64,000 nucleotides of DNA, taken from contig NC_057808.1 of assembly GCF_018294505.1 (NCBI RefSeq), forward strand, positions 223,093,325 through 223,157,324. The letters run 5' to 3'. This DNA comes from Triticum aestivum. Taxonomy: Eukaryota > Streptophyta > Magnoliopsida > Poales > Poaceae. Positions 21,841 through 33,078 of this stretch are shown piece by piece. The first letter of the stretch is position 1, and each line of letters begins with the position of its first letter. The notes under the pieces were generated by a model. It did no database searches and was not told the DNA's origin. It worked only from the letters and a program-made list of their open reading frames with translations. Position numbers and translations under genes: made by a program.

Positions 21841-24800
21841 TAGTACTAATACAACTGTCATGTCAAATTTTGGAAAATTTCAGGGGTCATTTCAACTTTT
21901 AAGACATTTAAGTGATTTTCTAGCCATTTAATGACCGTAATTGAAATTTGAACTACATGTACATGCAACAGCTAACCATAACGGTTTGAAATGTCATATT
22001 TTGTGTACTTGTGTGTGATTTAATTCCATGTGCAGTAAATTGGAAGGATTTTTCAAACATATTGGTCTAACGGCTATGACACAATTAAGTATGAAGTGCC
22101 ATGGCATTTCAATTCCAAAAAATTAAAAAAAATCAGAAACACGTGAAACCTTGGTTGATGTAATGTCATGCCACCAAGATGATGTGGTAAAAATTTTGGC
22201 ATGTGTGACGAAAGTTTGGACACACACCCCTCACAAACCGGATCAACTCACTAGAAGGCTCGTGGTTCCGAGAGGGAACTATGCATGTTTGATGACGAAC
22301 AGGGGATGGCTTCCTCTTATAGCCTTCAAATTTTTTCTACGTGTAACATGCACTAATACAACTGTCATGTGAAAATTTGGTAAATTTCAGGGGTCATTTG
22401 ACCTTTTGAAGACATTTAAGTTATTTTTTAGCCATTTAATGACCGTAATTCAAATTTGAACTACATCTACATGCAACAGCTAACCATAACGGTTTGAAAA
22501 ATCATATTTGTGTACTTGTGTGCGAGTTAATTCCCTGAACAGTAAATTAGAAGGAATTTTCAAACATATTTGTCTCACGACATGGACACATGCATATGTA
22601 TGCATGGAGTGCCATGGCATTTAAATTCCAAAAAAATAAAAATAAAATCAGAAACACATGAAACCTTGCTTGATGTAATGTCATGCCGCCAAGATGGTGT
22701 GGTAAAAAATTGGCATGTTTGACGAAAGTTTGGACACACACCCCTCACAAACCGGAGCAACTCACTAGAAGGCTCGTGGTTCCGAGAGGGAACAATGCAT
22801 CTTTGATGACGAACGGGAGATAGCTTCCTCTTACAGCCTTCAAATTTTTTCTATGTTTAATGTGCACTACTACAACTGTAATGTGAAATTTTGGAAAATT
22901 CTAGGGGTCATTTCACCTTTTAAAGACATTTAAGTGAATTTCTAGCCATTTAATGACCGTAATTCAAATTTGAACTACATCAAAATGCAACGCCTAACCA
23001 TAACGGTTTGAAAAATCATATTTGTGTACTTGTGTGCGAGTTAATTCCATGTGCAGTAGATTAGAAGGATTTTTCAAACATATTTGTCTCACAACATGGA
23101 CACATGCATACGTATGCATGGAGTGACATGGCATTTTAATTCCAAAAAATTAAAAAATATCAGAAACACATGAAACCTTGCTTGATGTAATGTCATGCCA
23201 CCAAGATGATGTGGTGAAGAACGGCATGTTTGACGAAAGTTTGGACACACACCCCTCACAAACCGGAGCAACTCACTAGAAGGCTCGTGGTTCCAAGAGG
23301 GAACAATGCATGTTTGATGACGAACGGGAGATAGCTTCCTCTTACGGCCTTCAATTTTTTTCTACGTTTAACGTGCACTACTACAAATGTAATGTGGAAA
23401 TTAGGAAAATTCTATGGGTCATTTGACCTTTTAAAGACATTTAAGTGATTTTCTAGCCATTTAATAACCGTAATTCAAATTTGAACTACATCTACATGCA
23501 ACGGCTAACCATAACGGTTTGAAAAATCATATTTGTGTACTTGTGGGCGAGTTAATTCGATGTGTAGTAAATTAGAAGGAATTTTCAAACATATTGGTCT
23601 CACGACATGGACACATGCATATGTATGCATGGAGTGCCATGGCATTTTAATTCCAAAAAAATAAAAAATGATCAGAAAAATATGAAACCTTGCTTGATGT
23701 AATGTCATGCCACCAAGATGATGTGGTGAAGAAATTGACATGTTTGACGAAAGTTTGGACACACACCCCTCACAAACCGGAGCAACTCACTAGAAGGCTC
23801 GTGGTTCCGAGAGGGAACAATGCATGTTTGATGACGAACGGGAGATAGCTTCCTCTTAGGGCCTTCAAATTTTTTCTACGTTTAACGTGCACTACTACAA
23901 ATGTAATGTGGAAATTAGGAAAATTCTATGGGTCATTTGACCTTTTAAAGACATTTAAGTGATTTTCTAGCCATTTAATAACCGTAATTCAAATTTGAAC
24001 TACATCTACATGCAACGGCTAACCATAACGGTTTGAAAAATCATATTTGTGTACTTGTGGGCGAGTTAATTCGATGTGTAGTAAATTAGAAGGAATTTTC
24101 AAACATATTGGTCACACGACATGGACACATGCATATGTATGCATGGAGTGCCATGGCATTTTAATTCCAAAAAAATAAAAAATGATAAGAAAAATATGAA
24201 ACCTTGCTTGATGTAATGTCATGCCACCAAGATGATGTGGTAAAAAAATTGGCATGTTTGACGAAAGTTTGGACATACACCCCTCACAAACCGGAGCAAC
24301 TCACTAGAAGGCTCGTGGTTCCGAGAGGGAACAATGCATGTTTGATGACGAACAGGAGATTGCTTCCTCTTACGGCCTTCAATTTTTTTTATGTTTAACG
24401 TGCACTACTACAACTGTATTGTGAAAATTTGGAAAATTCTAGCGGTCATTTGACCTTTTAAAGACATTTAAGTGATTTTCTAGCCATTTAATGACCGTAA
24501 TTCAAATTTGAACTACATCTACATGCAACGGCTAACCATAACGGTTTGAAAAATCATATTTGTGTACTTGTGTGTGAGTTAATTCCATGTGTAGTAAAAT
24601 AGAAGGGATTTTGAAACATATTGGTCTCACGGCATGGGCACATGCATGGAGTGCCATGGCATTCTAATTCCAAAAAATTAAAAAATTATCAGAAAAACAT
24701 GATACCTTGCTTGATGTAATGCCATGCCACCAAGATGATGTGGTAAAAAAATTAGCATGTTTGACGAAAGTTTGGACACACCCCCCTCACAAACCGGAGC

Positions 24801-24998
24801 AAGTCACTAGAAGGTTCGTGGTTCCGAGAGGGAACAATGCATGTTTGATGACGAGCAGGAGATAGCTTCCTCTTACGGCCTCAATTTTTTTCTATGTTTA
24901 ACGTGCACTAATACAACTGTCATTTGAAAATTTGGAAAGTTTGGCTAACCATAATGGTTTGAAAAATCATATTTTGTGTACTTGTGTGCGAGTTAAAA
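21841..24998. repeat. Tandem array, period about 510 bp, six copies plus a fragment
   Basis: Unit starts, taken at acta(c/a)tacaa, lie at 21845, 22352, 22866, 23377, 23891, 24404 and 24908, giving periods of 504-514 bp. Each unit holds tgaccgtaattcaaatttga, ccataacggtttgaaa, gccatggcatt and ctcacaaaccggagcaactc. Copies four and five share private variants (taataaccg, gtgggcgag, ttcgatgtgtag) and are nearly identical, so they arose by a recent duplication. The last copy has a large deletion. No coding potential is convincing. Confidence 0.9.
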
Positions 24999-25282
24999 AC
25001 TTATCAGACGATGTAAACATCTGGTGTTCAAAAAAGAAAATATAAAGATCTGGCAAGACAATTGGCCCCTACACGATTCGCACTCTATCTCGCGGCTCGA
25101 GGTTTGGTAGGTGAGTGGTGGGTATCATTAATCAGACACGGTTCTGTATTGGAAACCGTCAGCTATTATGTTCACACACAGATTTTGCTGTGGGAATCAT
25201 GTGTAATTCAAACTACAGTACTCATAAATTCTGGCGACCGGCGTGTGTACTGTCTCGCTGATCTAGATTCCGGCCGCCAATA
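24999..25282. other. CACTA spacer and 5' flank of the next ORF
   Basis: Unique sequence. It contains ggaaaccgtcagctattatg and cacacacag words resembling subterminal motifs. Confidence 0.35.
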
Positions 25283-25290
25283 AATACTAC
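25278..25290 (+). promoter_or_regulatory. Possible TATA box
   Basis: ccaataaatacta lies about 80 bp upstream of the ATG at 25368 and is followed by a CT-rich leader (25325-25362), as in many plant genes. Confidence 0.35.
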
Positions 25291-25367
25291 CTTGCTCACG
25301 TCGTCCCGCCTGCATTCTCATCTACATCCCCCCTCGCTTGCCCTCTCTCTCTCTCAAATCTCTGCCA

Positions 25368-25823
25368 TGGCGCCGCTGGTCTGCCCACGCGCCGACGAGG
25401 AGTCGCCGCCCCGTGAGGACGCTCACTCGAATAGCTGCGACGAGGACCCCTACGCGCCGCCGGACGAGGTTGCGCTGGACCCCCCAACTTTGGATTGGTT
25501 TTGGGGCCAGTTCAATATTCTTCTGTGGAAGTCGCTGCCGCCGGTTGAGAAAGCCAGGCAAGTGGCGTTCAAGAAGGAGATGGCGGGGGAGGAAGCCATG
25601 TACAAGGTGGCCTGTGAAGCCCATGATGCCGCCTGGAAAAAGGAGGCGGCAGAGCTTTGGGGGCAGGCGCGTCGTCATGCGGAGGAGGTGTACGAAGACG
25701 TGTACTTCGCGAGGAAGGTCAAAGGCGTTGAGCACCTCGTCGCTGCGTGGAGGTGGGCCGATAAGCTCCAGCGTGCCACCGACGAGGAGCTCTGGTGCGC
25801 GCCCAACGAAATGGCAAGATCGT
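25368..25823 (+). pseudogene. Acidic helical ORF in CACTA, split by an LTR retrotransposon
   Basis: I do not recognise a family. From ATG 25368 the frame encodes 152 residues: an acidic start (MAPLVCPRADEESPP), then TLDWFWGQFNILLWKSLPP and a Lys/Glu/Ala-rich helical stretch to NEMARS. There the LTR element (25824-32538) begins. Beyond its second TSD copy the same frame resumes at 32544 for a few codons, hits an in-frame TAG, and continues open to a TAG near 32691. The insertion thus disrupted a gene that may already have had a stop. The CT-rich leader and possible TATA box suggest it was once expressed. Confidence 0.5.
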
Positions 25824-27387
25824 TGATACGTCACCGACGTATCTATAATTTTTGCTTGTTCCATGTTGTTATATTATCAATCTTGGATGTTTTATAATCA
25901 TTTTATAGTCATATTTTGGTACTAACCTATTGACATAGTACCAAGTGTCAGTTGTTGTTTTCTGCATGTTTTTTACATTGCAGGAAATCAATATCAGACG
26001 GAGTCCAAATGCAATGAAACTTTACGGAGATTTTTTTTACCAGAAGGAACGTAATGGGCCTTGGCTACGCCTGGGGGTGCCCCGAGGGAGGCACAACCCA
26101 CCAGGGCGCGCCCTGGTGGGTTGTGCCCACCTCGGGTGCCCCTCGGACTGCCTCTTTGCTCTATAAATACCCCAATATTTCCAGAACCCTAAAGGCATCG
26201 ATGAAATATTCATCCAGCCACCGCAGAGTCCAGAACCACCAGATCCAATCTAGACACCATCTCGGATGGGGTTCACCACCTCCATTGGTGCCTCTCCGAT
26301 GATGCGTGAGTAGTTCTTTGTAGACCTTCGGGTCCGTAGTTAGTAGCTAGATGGCTTTCTCTCTCTCGCTGATTTCTCAATACAATGGTCTCTTGGAGAT
26401 CCATATGATGTAACTCTTTTGCGGTGTGTTTGTTGGGATCGATGAACTTTGAGTTTATGATCAGATCTATCTTTCTATATCCATGAAAGTATTTGAGTTT
26501 CTTTGATCTCTTTTATGCATGATCTCTTATAGCCTCGTATTTCTTCTCCGATATTTGGGTTTTGTTTGGCCAACTTGATCTATTTATCTTGCAATGGGAA
26601 GAGGTGCTTTGTAGTGGGTTCGATCTTACGGTGCTTGATCCCAGTGACAGAAAGGGAACCAACACGTATGTACCGTTGGTACTAAGGATAAAACGATGGG
26701 GTCTATCTCTACATAGATAGATCTTGTCTGCATCATGTCATCGTTCTTATTGCATTACTCCGTTTTTCCATGAACTTAATACACTAGATGCATGCTGGAT
26801 AGCGGTCGATGTGTGGAGTAATAGTAGTAGATGCTGGCAGGAGTCGGTCTACTAATCTTGGACATGATGCCTATATAATGATCATTGCCTGGATATCATC
26901 ATGAGTATTTGAAGTTCTATCAATTGCCCAACAGTAATTTGTTCACCCACTGTTTGCTATTTTTCTCGAGAGAAGCCACTAGTGAAACCTACGGCCCCCG
27001 GGTCTCTTTCTCATATATTTGCCTTTGCGATCTACTTTTCCATGCATTTATTTTCAGATCTATTAAACCAAAAATACAAAAATACCTTGCTGCAATTTAT
27101 TCTTATTTAATTTATTTGACGTTCGATCTATCAATTTACTACAAATTTATTTCACGTCCGTTTGCCTATCTTGAGGCGCCGTACCCCGGAAAGGATTGAC
27201 AACCCCTTTAACACATCGGGTTGCGAGGATTTGTTATCTGTGTGCAGGGGTTGTTTGCGTTGTGTTGTTTGGTTCTCCTACTGGTTCGATAACCTTGGTT
27301 TCATATCTGAGGGAAATACCTACCGCTGTTGTGCTGCATCAACCCTTCCCCTTTGGGGAAATACCGACGTAGCTTCAAGCGACATCA
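25824..27387 (+). repeat. 5' LTR of the non-autonomous element
   Basis: Length is 1564 bp, collinear with 30947-32538. It contains the GC-rich inverted repeat (26080-26146) followed by a TATA box. Confidence 0.9.
26160..26170 (+). promoter_or_regulatory. LTR TATA box (5' copy)
   Basis: tctataaatac, 15-20 bp after the GC-rich module. The 3' LTR copy is at 31311-31321. Confidence 0.6.
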
Positions 27388-27398
27388 AAAGGAATTTC

Positions 27399-27416
27399 TG
27401 GCGCCATTGCCGGGGA
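27399..27416 (+). other. Primer binding site
   Basis: TGGCGCCATTGCCGGGGA, 11 nt after the LTR. It is one mismatch from the tRNA-Asp-type PBS. Confidence 0.7.
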
Positions 27417-27634
27417 GGATATTCAACATATACCAGGTTCCTAATCACAAATCTCATCTCGCAATTTACATTATTATCCATTTTCCTCTCGTTTTCCTCT
27501 CCCCCACTTCACAAAAATTTGTCGTTTTATTCATCCTCTTTTTCATTCGTCGTTTTCTCGTCAGATCTCTTCTTTGCTTGTGTGCCATGTGCCTTCTAGT
27601 TGCTTGCATCTTCGCTTGCTAAAAATCTCTTGAT
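27417..27634 (+). other. Leader of the non-autonomous element
   Basis: Pyrimidine-rich (27470-27570) sequence between the PBS and the first ORF. It has no ORF of note. Confidence 0.4.
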
Positions 27635-28502
27635 ATGGATCCTCATCCACTTGCTAATCTTTTTAAAAGATCCAATCATGATGAACCAATTGCTAGTGAG
27701 TTGAGTGCACTAGATTATCTTTATGAAGTTTTGCTTGAGATCCGTGAATCTGAAAATTGTGATGAAGAAATTTATGAAGTGATTCATGATAGCTCCTTGA
27801 ATGAAAAGTATGATTGCAATGATTTTACTATAAATTCTATTAATGTCAATTATGCAATTAATATGCAAAACCCCAAGCTTGGGGATGCTAATTTTGCTAT
27901 GTCCACTACTTGTTGCAATGATCATGATTGGGGTGATGATTCTTGTGATCTTGAAAATTTATTTAAATCTCATGATGAATATGCTTGCGATAATATTAAA
28001 AGTGGGTTTGGAAGAGAGTCAACTTTAGGTAAAAATAATCCACATATTGGGAGAGTGTTCAATCTTATGAAGTTTTGATGAAAGTAGGCTTGGAGAGGTC
28101 ATGACTTTATTTGATGATAATCCCACTATTTTGGAAGAGTGTCAACGTTGCATGCATGTGGATCATATAGATAATATGTTATGTGATAGCTATATTGTTG
28201 AATTTGAATATGATCCCACATATAATTATTACGAGATAGAGAAATATGGTTGTAGAAATTTTCATGTTATTAAATTTCCGCTCGTTGTGTTGAGATTGTC
28301 AATGTTTTATTCCTCTCCTTTGCATATGCTAGATATTTCTTGTCTTGATAATTTGTTTTCCTATAAATTCCTATGCATAGGAAGTATGTTAGACTTAAAT
28401 GTGTTTGTCACATGTTTCATGATGCTCTCCTTGTTTTTCAATTATTATCTTTGTGTGAGCATCGTTGAAATTTTATGCCTGGCTAGGGGCGTGAAACAAT
28501 AG
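27635..28502 (+). pseudogene. ORF of the non-autonomous element, one frameshift
   Basis: The function is unknown. The first part (27635-28078, 147 residues, MDPHPLANLFKRSNHDEP start) is acidic and Asn/Asp/Cys-rich. A one-base frame change near 28070 leads into the second part, whose first in-frame ATG is 28101 and which runs to 28502. It contains FDDNPTILEECQRCMHVDH, a hydrophobic stretch (about FVTCFMMLSLFFNYYLCVSI) and the ending CLARGVKQ. No gag, protease or RT motif is present. It occupies the normal gag position, so it may be a diverged gag remnant or a family-specific protein. Confidence 0.5.
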
Positions 28503-29354
28503 CGCTTGTTGGGAGGCACCCAATGAATAAATTTTATCTTTGCTTTTTGCTTTCTGTTCTTGTGTGTTTGCACAATTATGCTACTTTTATGATTGTCTTT
28601 TTTGTGTTTTAATTAGTTTTTGTGCCAAGTAAAGCCTTTGGGATCTTCTTGGGTGATAGTTGTTTGATCTTGCTGAAAAACAGAAACTTTTTCTCTCACG
28701 AAAACAATTCTCATTTTTTATCAGAGCGTGAAAAAATACTAATTCTTTTTGCAGAAGATTAATATACAAATTGCTCAGGTCGTCCTAATTTTTAAGAATT
28801 TTTGGAGTTCCAGAAGTTTTCGAAATAGTCAGATTGCTACAGACTGTTCTGTTTTGACAGATTCTGTTTTCTTTGCATTGTGTGCTTATTTTGATGGCTC
28901 TATGGTTTTCTTTGATGAGTTTTTGCCATAGAAAAGTTGTAATATAGTATATATAATGCAAAAACAAAATATGAATTGGTTTGGTACAGTACTTATAGTA
29001 GTGATTTGCTTTCTTTTACTAACGGATCTCACGAAGGTTTTGTTGAGTTTTGTGTGATTGAAGTTTTCAAGTTTTGGGTTATCTTGGATGAAGGAATAAA
29101 GTATAGAAGAGCCTAAGCTTGGGGATGCCCCGGCATCCCAAGCTATTATACAAAAATGATCAACCAACTAAGCTTGGGGATGCCCCCGAGTGGCATCCCC
29201 TCTTTCTTCTAACGACCATCGGTATTTTACTCGAAGCTATATTTTTATTCGTCACATAATATGTGTTTTGCTTGGAGCGTCTTGTATGATATGAGTCTTT
29301 GCTTGTTTTATTTTGTGTTTTAAGTCTTGATCCCTTGCTGGACACACCTATTTG
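28503..29354 (+). other. Non-coding part of the non-autonomous element
   Basis: AT-rich. It holds two copies of aagcttggggatgcc (29113 and 29170 area) within an inverted arrangement, ggggatgccccggcatcccaa at 29117-29137. Confidence 0.5.
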
Positions 29355-29622
29355 AGAGAGCCAAAATTATGTCATGACTTGTTAGAATTGCTCTCTATGC
29401 TTCACTTAAATTTTTATGAGCTATGGACTTGCTCTAGTGCTTCACTTAAATCTTTTTGAGCACGGTGTGCTTAGTATTTTTCAAGAAATTCTCTCTTGCT
29501 TCACTTATATTTATTTGAGAGTTAGTAAAATTTTCAAGAAATTCTCTCTTGCTTCACTTAAATTAATTTGAGAGAATGAAAAAATTTATGCTCATGATCT
29601 TCACTTATATTTGTTTGAGCTT
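29355..29622 (+). repeat. Tandem hairpin array with conserved loop, five units
   Basis: Five copies of ttcactta(a/t)at(t/c)t..ttt are each bracketed by complementary arms: GCTC/GAGC (29390-29393 with 29418-29421), TGCTC/GAGCA (29430-29434 with 29458-29462), CTCTC/GAGAG (29491-29495 with 29517-29521), ATTCTCTC/GAGAGAAT (29541-29548 with 29570-29577) and GCTCA/TGAGC (29590-29594 with 29616-29620). The arm sequences differ between units while pairing is kept. An outer AGAGAGC at 29355-29361 could alternatively pair with GCTCTCT at 29390-29396. Confidence 0.75.
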
Positions 29623-30919
29623 ATGAAAAGCAACACATGAAAATTAGTCCCAAAGTGATAGATATCCAAGAAGGATATAATAAAAACTTTCATGAAGATC
29701 ATTGGACAAAATAAACTTGATTCTTAGTAATAGTTTTGAGATATGATGATGTGATATGTGAGTTATGTTGATGAGTAATTATGCTTTAGTAAGAATATTG
29801 GTGTTAAGGTTTGTGATTCCCTATGCAAGCACGAAAGTCAATAGTCATGCAATGAAATTATATCCTACTTGTGGTGCATTATTCGGTGTTATTTATGCTT
29901 AATGCTTGCTTATGAGATTATTCGTTTCTTGGTTGGTCGCTTCTCAATCTTTTGCTAGCCTTCATTTTGCACTAAGTATGATCTCTACTTGTGCATCCAA
30001 AAACCTTTAAACCAGTTTTGCCACATGAGTCCACTATATCTACCTATATGCGGTATTCTTTTGCCGTTCTAAGCAAATTTGTATGTGCCATCTCTAATTT
30101 TCAAAATAAACTTCTCTTTTGTGTGTTTGTTTCGCTCACGGAGCGGTGAGGGGTGGCTAATATTTTCCATGCTAGATGTGTTATTCTCAAGATGAGTGTT
30201 TATTCACTTGTCATTGCACGCGAGTAAGGCAAAGGTATTAGGGATGCCCAGTCCCAAAATAAAAAATTAATTTACTTTATGTTGTAAAATAATAAATTCC
30301 TTGGAAAGTGTTGGTATGGAGGGCAACCGTGGATACGGCTAGCCATTGAAAGTGAAAGTATGGTTGAAAAAGGAATAAACTTTAATTTCTGTTTGGGAAC
30401 CGCCTATGATCTATCTAGCATGGAAAGTGTTGGGAACTCTAAGTTGTTTTCGTTGGTGGGATGGATACACCTCCCAAAATGTTTTTATTTCTAAGTTTTT
30501 CGTTTTGAGCTCTGGCACCTCTACAAATCCCTACTTCCCTCCGCGAAGGGCCTTTCTTTTACTTTATGCAATTTTTATTTTTGAATTTGTGTCTCCATCT
30601 TCTCTTACAAAAGTACCAACTAGGAGGAAATATGATCATACTTAAGTATTGGGTGTAACTAGTATTCGAATGTGTTTCATGAATGGATCAATGATTGAGC
30701 ATGATGGGCTAGGGATAACTTATTTTAGCGTTGATATTTTGGAAGACATGGTTGCTTGTTGATATGTGTGAGTATTTAAATTATCGTGTCAAAACTAGGC
30801 TATTGCTTTGAACAACATAAAATTCCAAATGTCCATGCTATAAAGAAAGAAATAAGATATGACATGATAGGCAACATTCCACATCAAAAATTCTGTTTTT
30901 ATCACTTCCCTACTTGAGG
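29623..30919 (+). other. 3' non-coding region of the non-autonomous element
   Basis: No convincing ORF is visible. The block around 29970-30010 (ctacttgtgcatccaaaaac) matches the minus strand of the Athila elements near 8935-8960 and 44085-44110, in equivalent position before the 3' LTR. Confidence 0.6.
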
Positions 30920-30946
30920 ACGAGTAGGAGTTAAGCTTGGGGATGC
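30920..30946 (+). other. Polypurine tract region
   Basis: gacgagtaggagttaagctt and ggggatgc lie directly before the 3' LTR start at 30947. The word AAGCTTGGGGATGC also occurs three times inside the element. Confidence 0.6.
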
Positions 30947-32538
30947 TGATACGTCTCCAACGTATCTATAACTTTTGCTTGTTCCATGTTGTTATATTAT
31001 CAATCTTGGATGTTTTATAATCATTTTATAGTCATTTTATATCATTTTTTGGTACTAACCTATTGACATAGTGCCAAGTGCCAGTTGCTGTTTTCTGCAT
31101 GTTTTTTACATCGCAGGAAATCAATATCAGACGGAGTCCAAACGCAACGAAACTTTACGGAGATTTTTTTGGACTAGAAGGAATGTAATGGGCCCTGGCT
31201 GCGCCTGGGGGTGCCCCGAGGGAGGCACAACCCACTCGGGTGCGCCAGGAGGCCCAGGCATGCCCTGGTGGGTTGTGCCCACCTCGTGTGCCCCTGGACC
31301 GCCTCTTTGCTCTATAAATACCCCAATATTTCCAGAACCCTAAAGGCATCAATGAAATATTCGTCCAGCCGCCGCAGAGTCCAGAACCACCAGATCCAAT
31401 CTAGACACCATCTCGGATGGGGTTCACCACCTCCATTGGTGTCTCTCCGATGATGTGTGAGTAGTTCTTTGTAGACCTTCGGGTCCGTAGTTAGTAGCTA
31501 GATGGCTTTCTCTCTCTCGCTGATTTCTCAATACAATGGTCTCTTGGAGATCCATATGATGTAACTCTTTTGCGGTGTGTTTGTTGGGATCGATGAACTT
31601 TGAGTTTATGATCAGATCTATCTTTCTATATCCATGAAAGTATTTGAGTTTCTTTGACCTCTTTTATGCATGATCTCTTATAGCCTCGTATTTCTTCTCT
31701 GATATTTGGATTTTGTTTGGCCAACTTGATCTATTTATCTTGCAACGGGAAGAGGTGCTTTGTAGTGGGTTCGATCTTACGGTGCTTGATCCCAGTGACA
31801 GAAAGGGAACCGACACGTATGTATCGTTGCTACTAAGGATAAAACGATGGGGTCTATCTCTACATAGATAGATCTTGTCTACATAATGTCATCATTCTTA
31901 TTGCATTACTCCATTTTTTCATGAACTTAATACACTAGATGCATGCTGGATAGCGGTCGATGTGTGGAGTAATAGTAGTAGATGCATGCAGGAGTTGGTC
32001 TACTAATCTTGGACGTGATGCCTATATAATGATCATTGCTTGGATATCGTCATGAGTATTTGAAGTTCTATCAATTGCCCAATAGTAATTTGTTCACCCA
32101 CCGTTTGCTATTTTTCTCGAGAGAAGCCACTAGTGAAACCTACGGCCCCCGGGTCTCTTTCTCATATATTTGCCTTTGCGATCTACTTTTTCTTGCATTT
32201 ATTTTTAGATCTATTAAATCAAAAATACAAAAATACCTTGCTGCAATTTATTCTTATTTATTTTATGTGGCGTTCGATCTATCAATTTACTAAAAATTTA
32301 TCTCACGTCCGTTTGCCTATCTTGAGGCGCCGTACCCCGGAAGGGATTGACAACTCCTTTAACATGTCGGGTTGCGAGGATTTGTTATCTGTGTGCAGGG
32401 GCTGTTTACGTTGTGTTGCTTGGTTCCCCTACTAGTTTGATAACTTTGGTCTCATATCTGAGGGAAATACCTACCGCCGTTGTGCTGCATCATCCCTTCC
32501 TCTTTGGGGAAATACCAACGTAGCTTCAAGCGACATCA
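30947..32538 (+). repeat. 3' LTR of the non-autonomous element
   Basis: Length is 1592 bp. It starts TGATACGTCTCC and ends CGACATCA. It differs from the 5' LTR by scattered substitutions and a short extra segment near 31035 (tttatatcat). TATA box at 31311-31321; GC-rich module at 31208-31290. Confidence 0.9.
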
Positions 32539-32693
32539 ATCGTTCGCGCTCGTCCGCTAGCAAGAGGCAGATCGGTACGTCAAGCGCTGCGAGGCGGAGG
32601 AGGCGGAGTACTGCCTCCGCACTGGGAAGACGCCGCGCACCAGGGAGCTGCTCGCGAGGGGCTGCCGGAATACTGGCCCCAGGAGGGATTATT

Positions 32694-33078
32694 AGTTTTA
32701 GTATTGTTCGTTTTCAATTTTATGCATTGTACCTAGTAGTTAAGTATCATCACGTTATGTGATGATATTATATATATGTATATATATTCTGTGATGAACT
32801 AATGAACAATTAATATATATCTATATATTATGAATTCCATTTTCTATATGTTTTTGTATACTAATTTGAATCTAGGTGTTATCATCCACATATATAGAGT
32901 GGAAAGCGTATATACACACATTGAAATAGAACATATAAGAATGGAAACCAGAGTACACACATTGAAACAGAGGAATAAACAGAGCAATACTATAATTGCT
33001 GTGAATACATAGCTATCCACGTCGAAACGACTCAACAAAATAAAACGCGTCCATGAGACCATGACCAGCAGCCCTTGC
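32694..33078. other. AT-rich CACTA spacer
   Basis: It contains a TA-rich run (32766-32830, tatatatatgtatatat) and no ORF of interest. Confidence 0.4.

Larger units (their letters stand above)
25824..32538 (+). mobile_element. Non-autonomous LTR retrotransposon (Athila-related), complete
   Basis: LTRs 25824-27387 and 30947-32538 flank 3.56 kb with a PBS, one short broken ORF and no pol. The perfect TSD ATCGT lies at 25819-25823 and 32539-32543. The LTR ends are TGATACGTC...CGACATCA. PBS and PPT types, a shared GC-rich module and shared 3' blocks link it to the Athila elements nearby, whose enzymes it may have used. Confidence 0.9.

Noticed and set aside
25338..25826. Arg-rich plus-strand frame overlapping the acidic ORF
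   Set aside because: It is a shifted shadow of the acidic frame, which has the CT-rich leader, a good ATG context and continuation beyond the insertion.
29398..29622. CRISPR-like spacing of repeats
   Set aside because: The repeats are few and degenerate with self-complementary flanks, inside an LTR retrotransposon of a plant genome.
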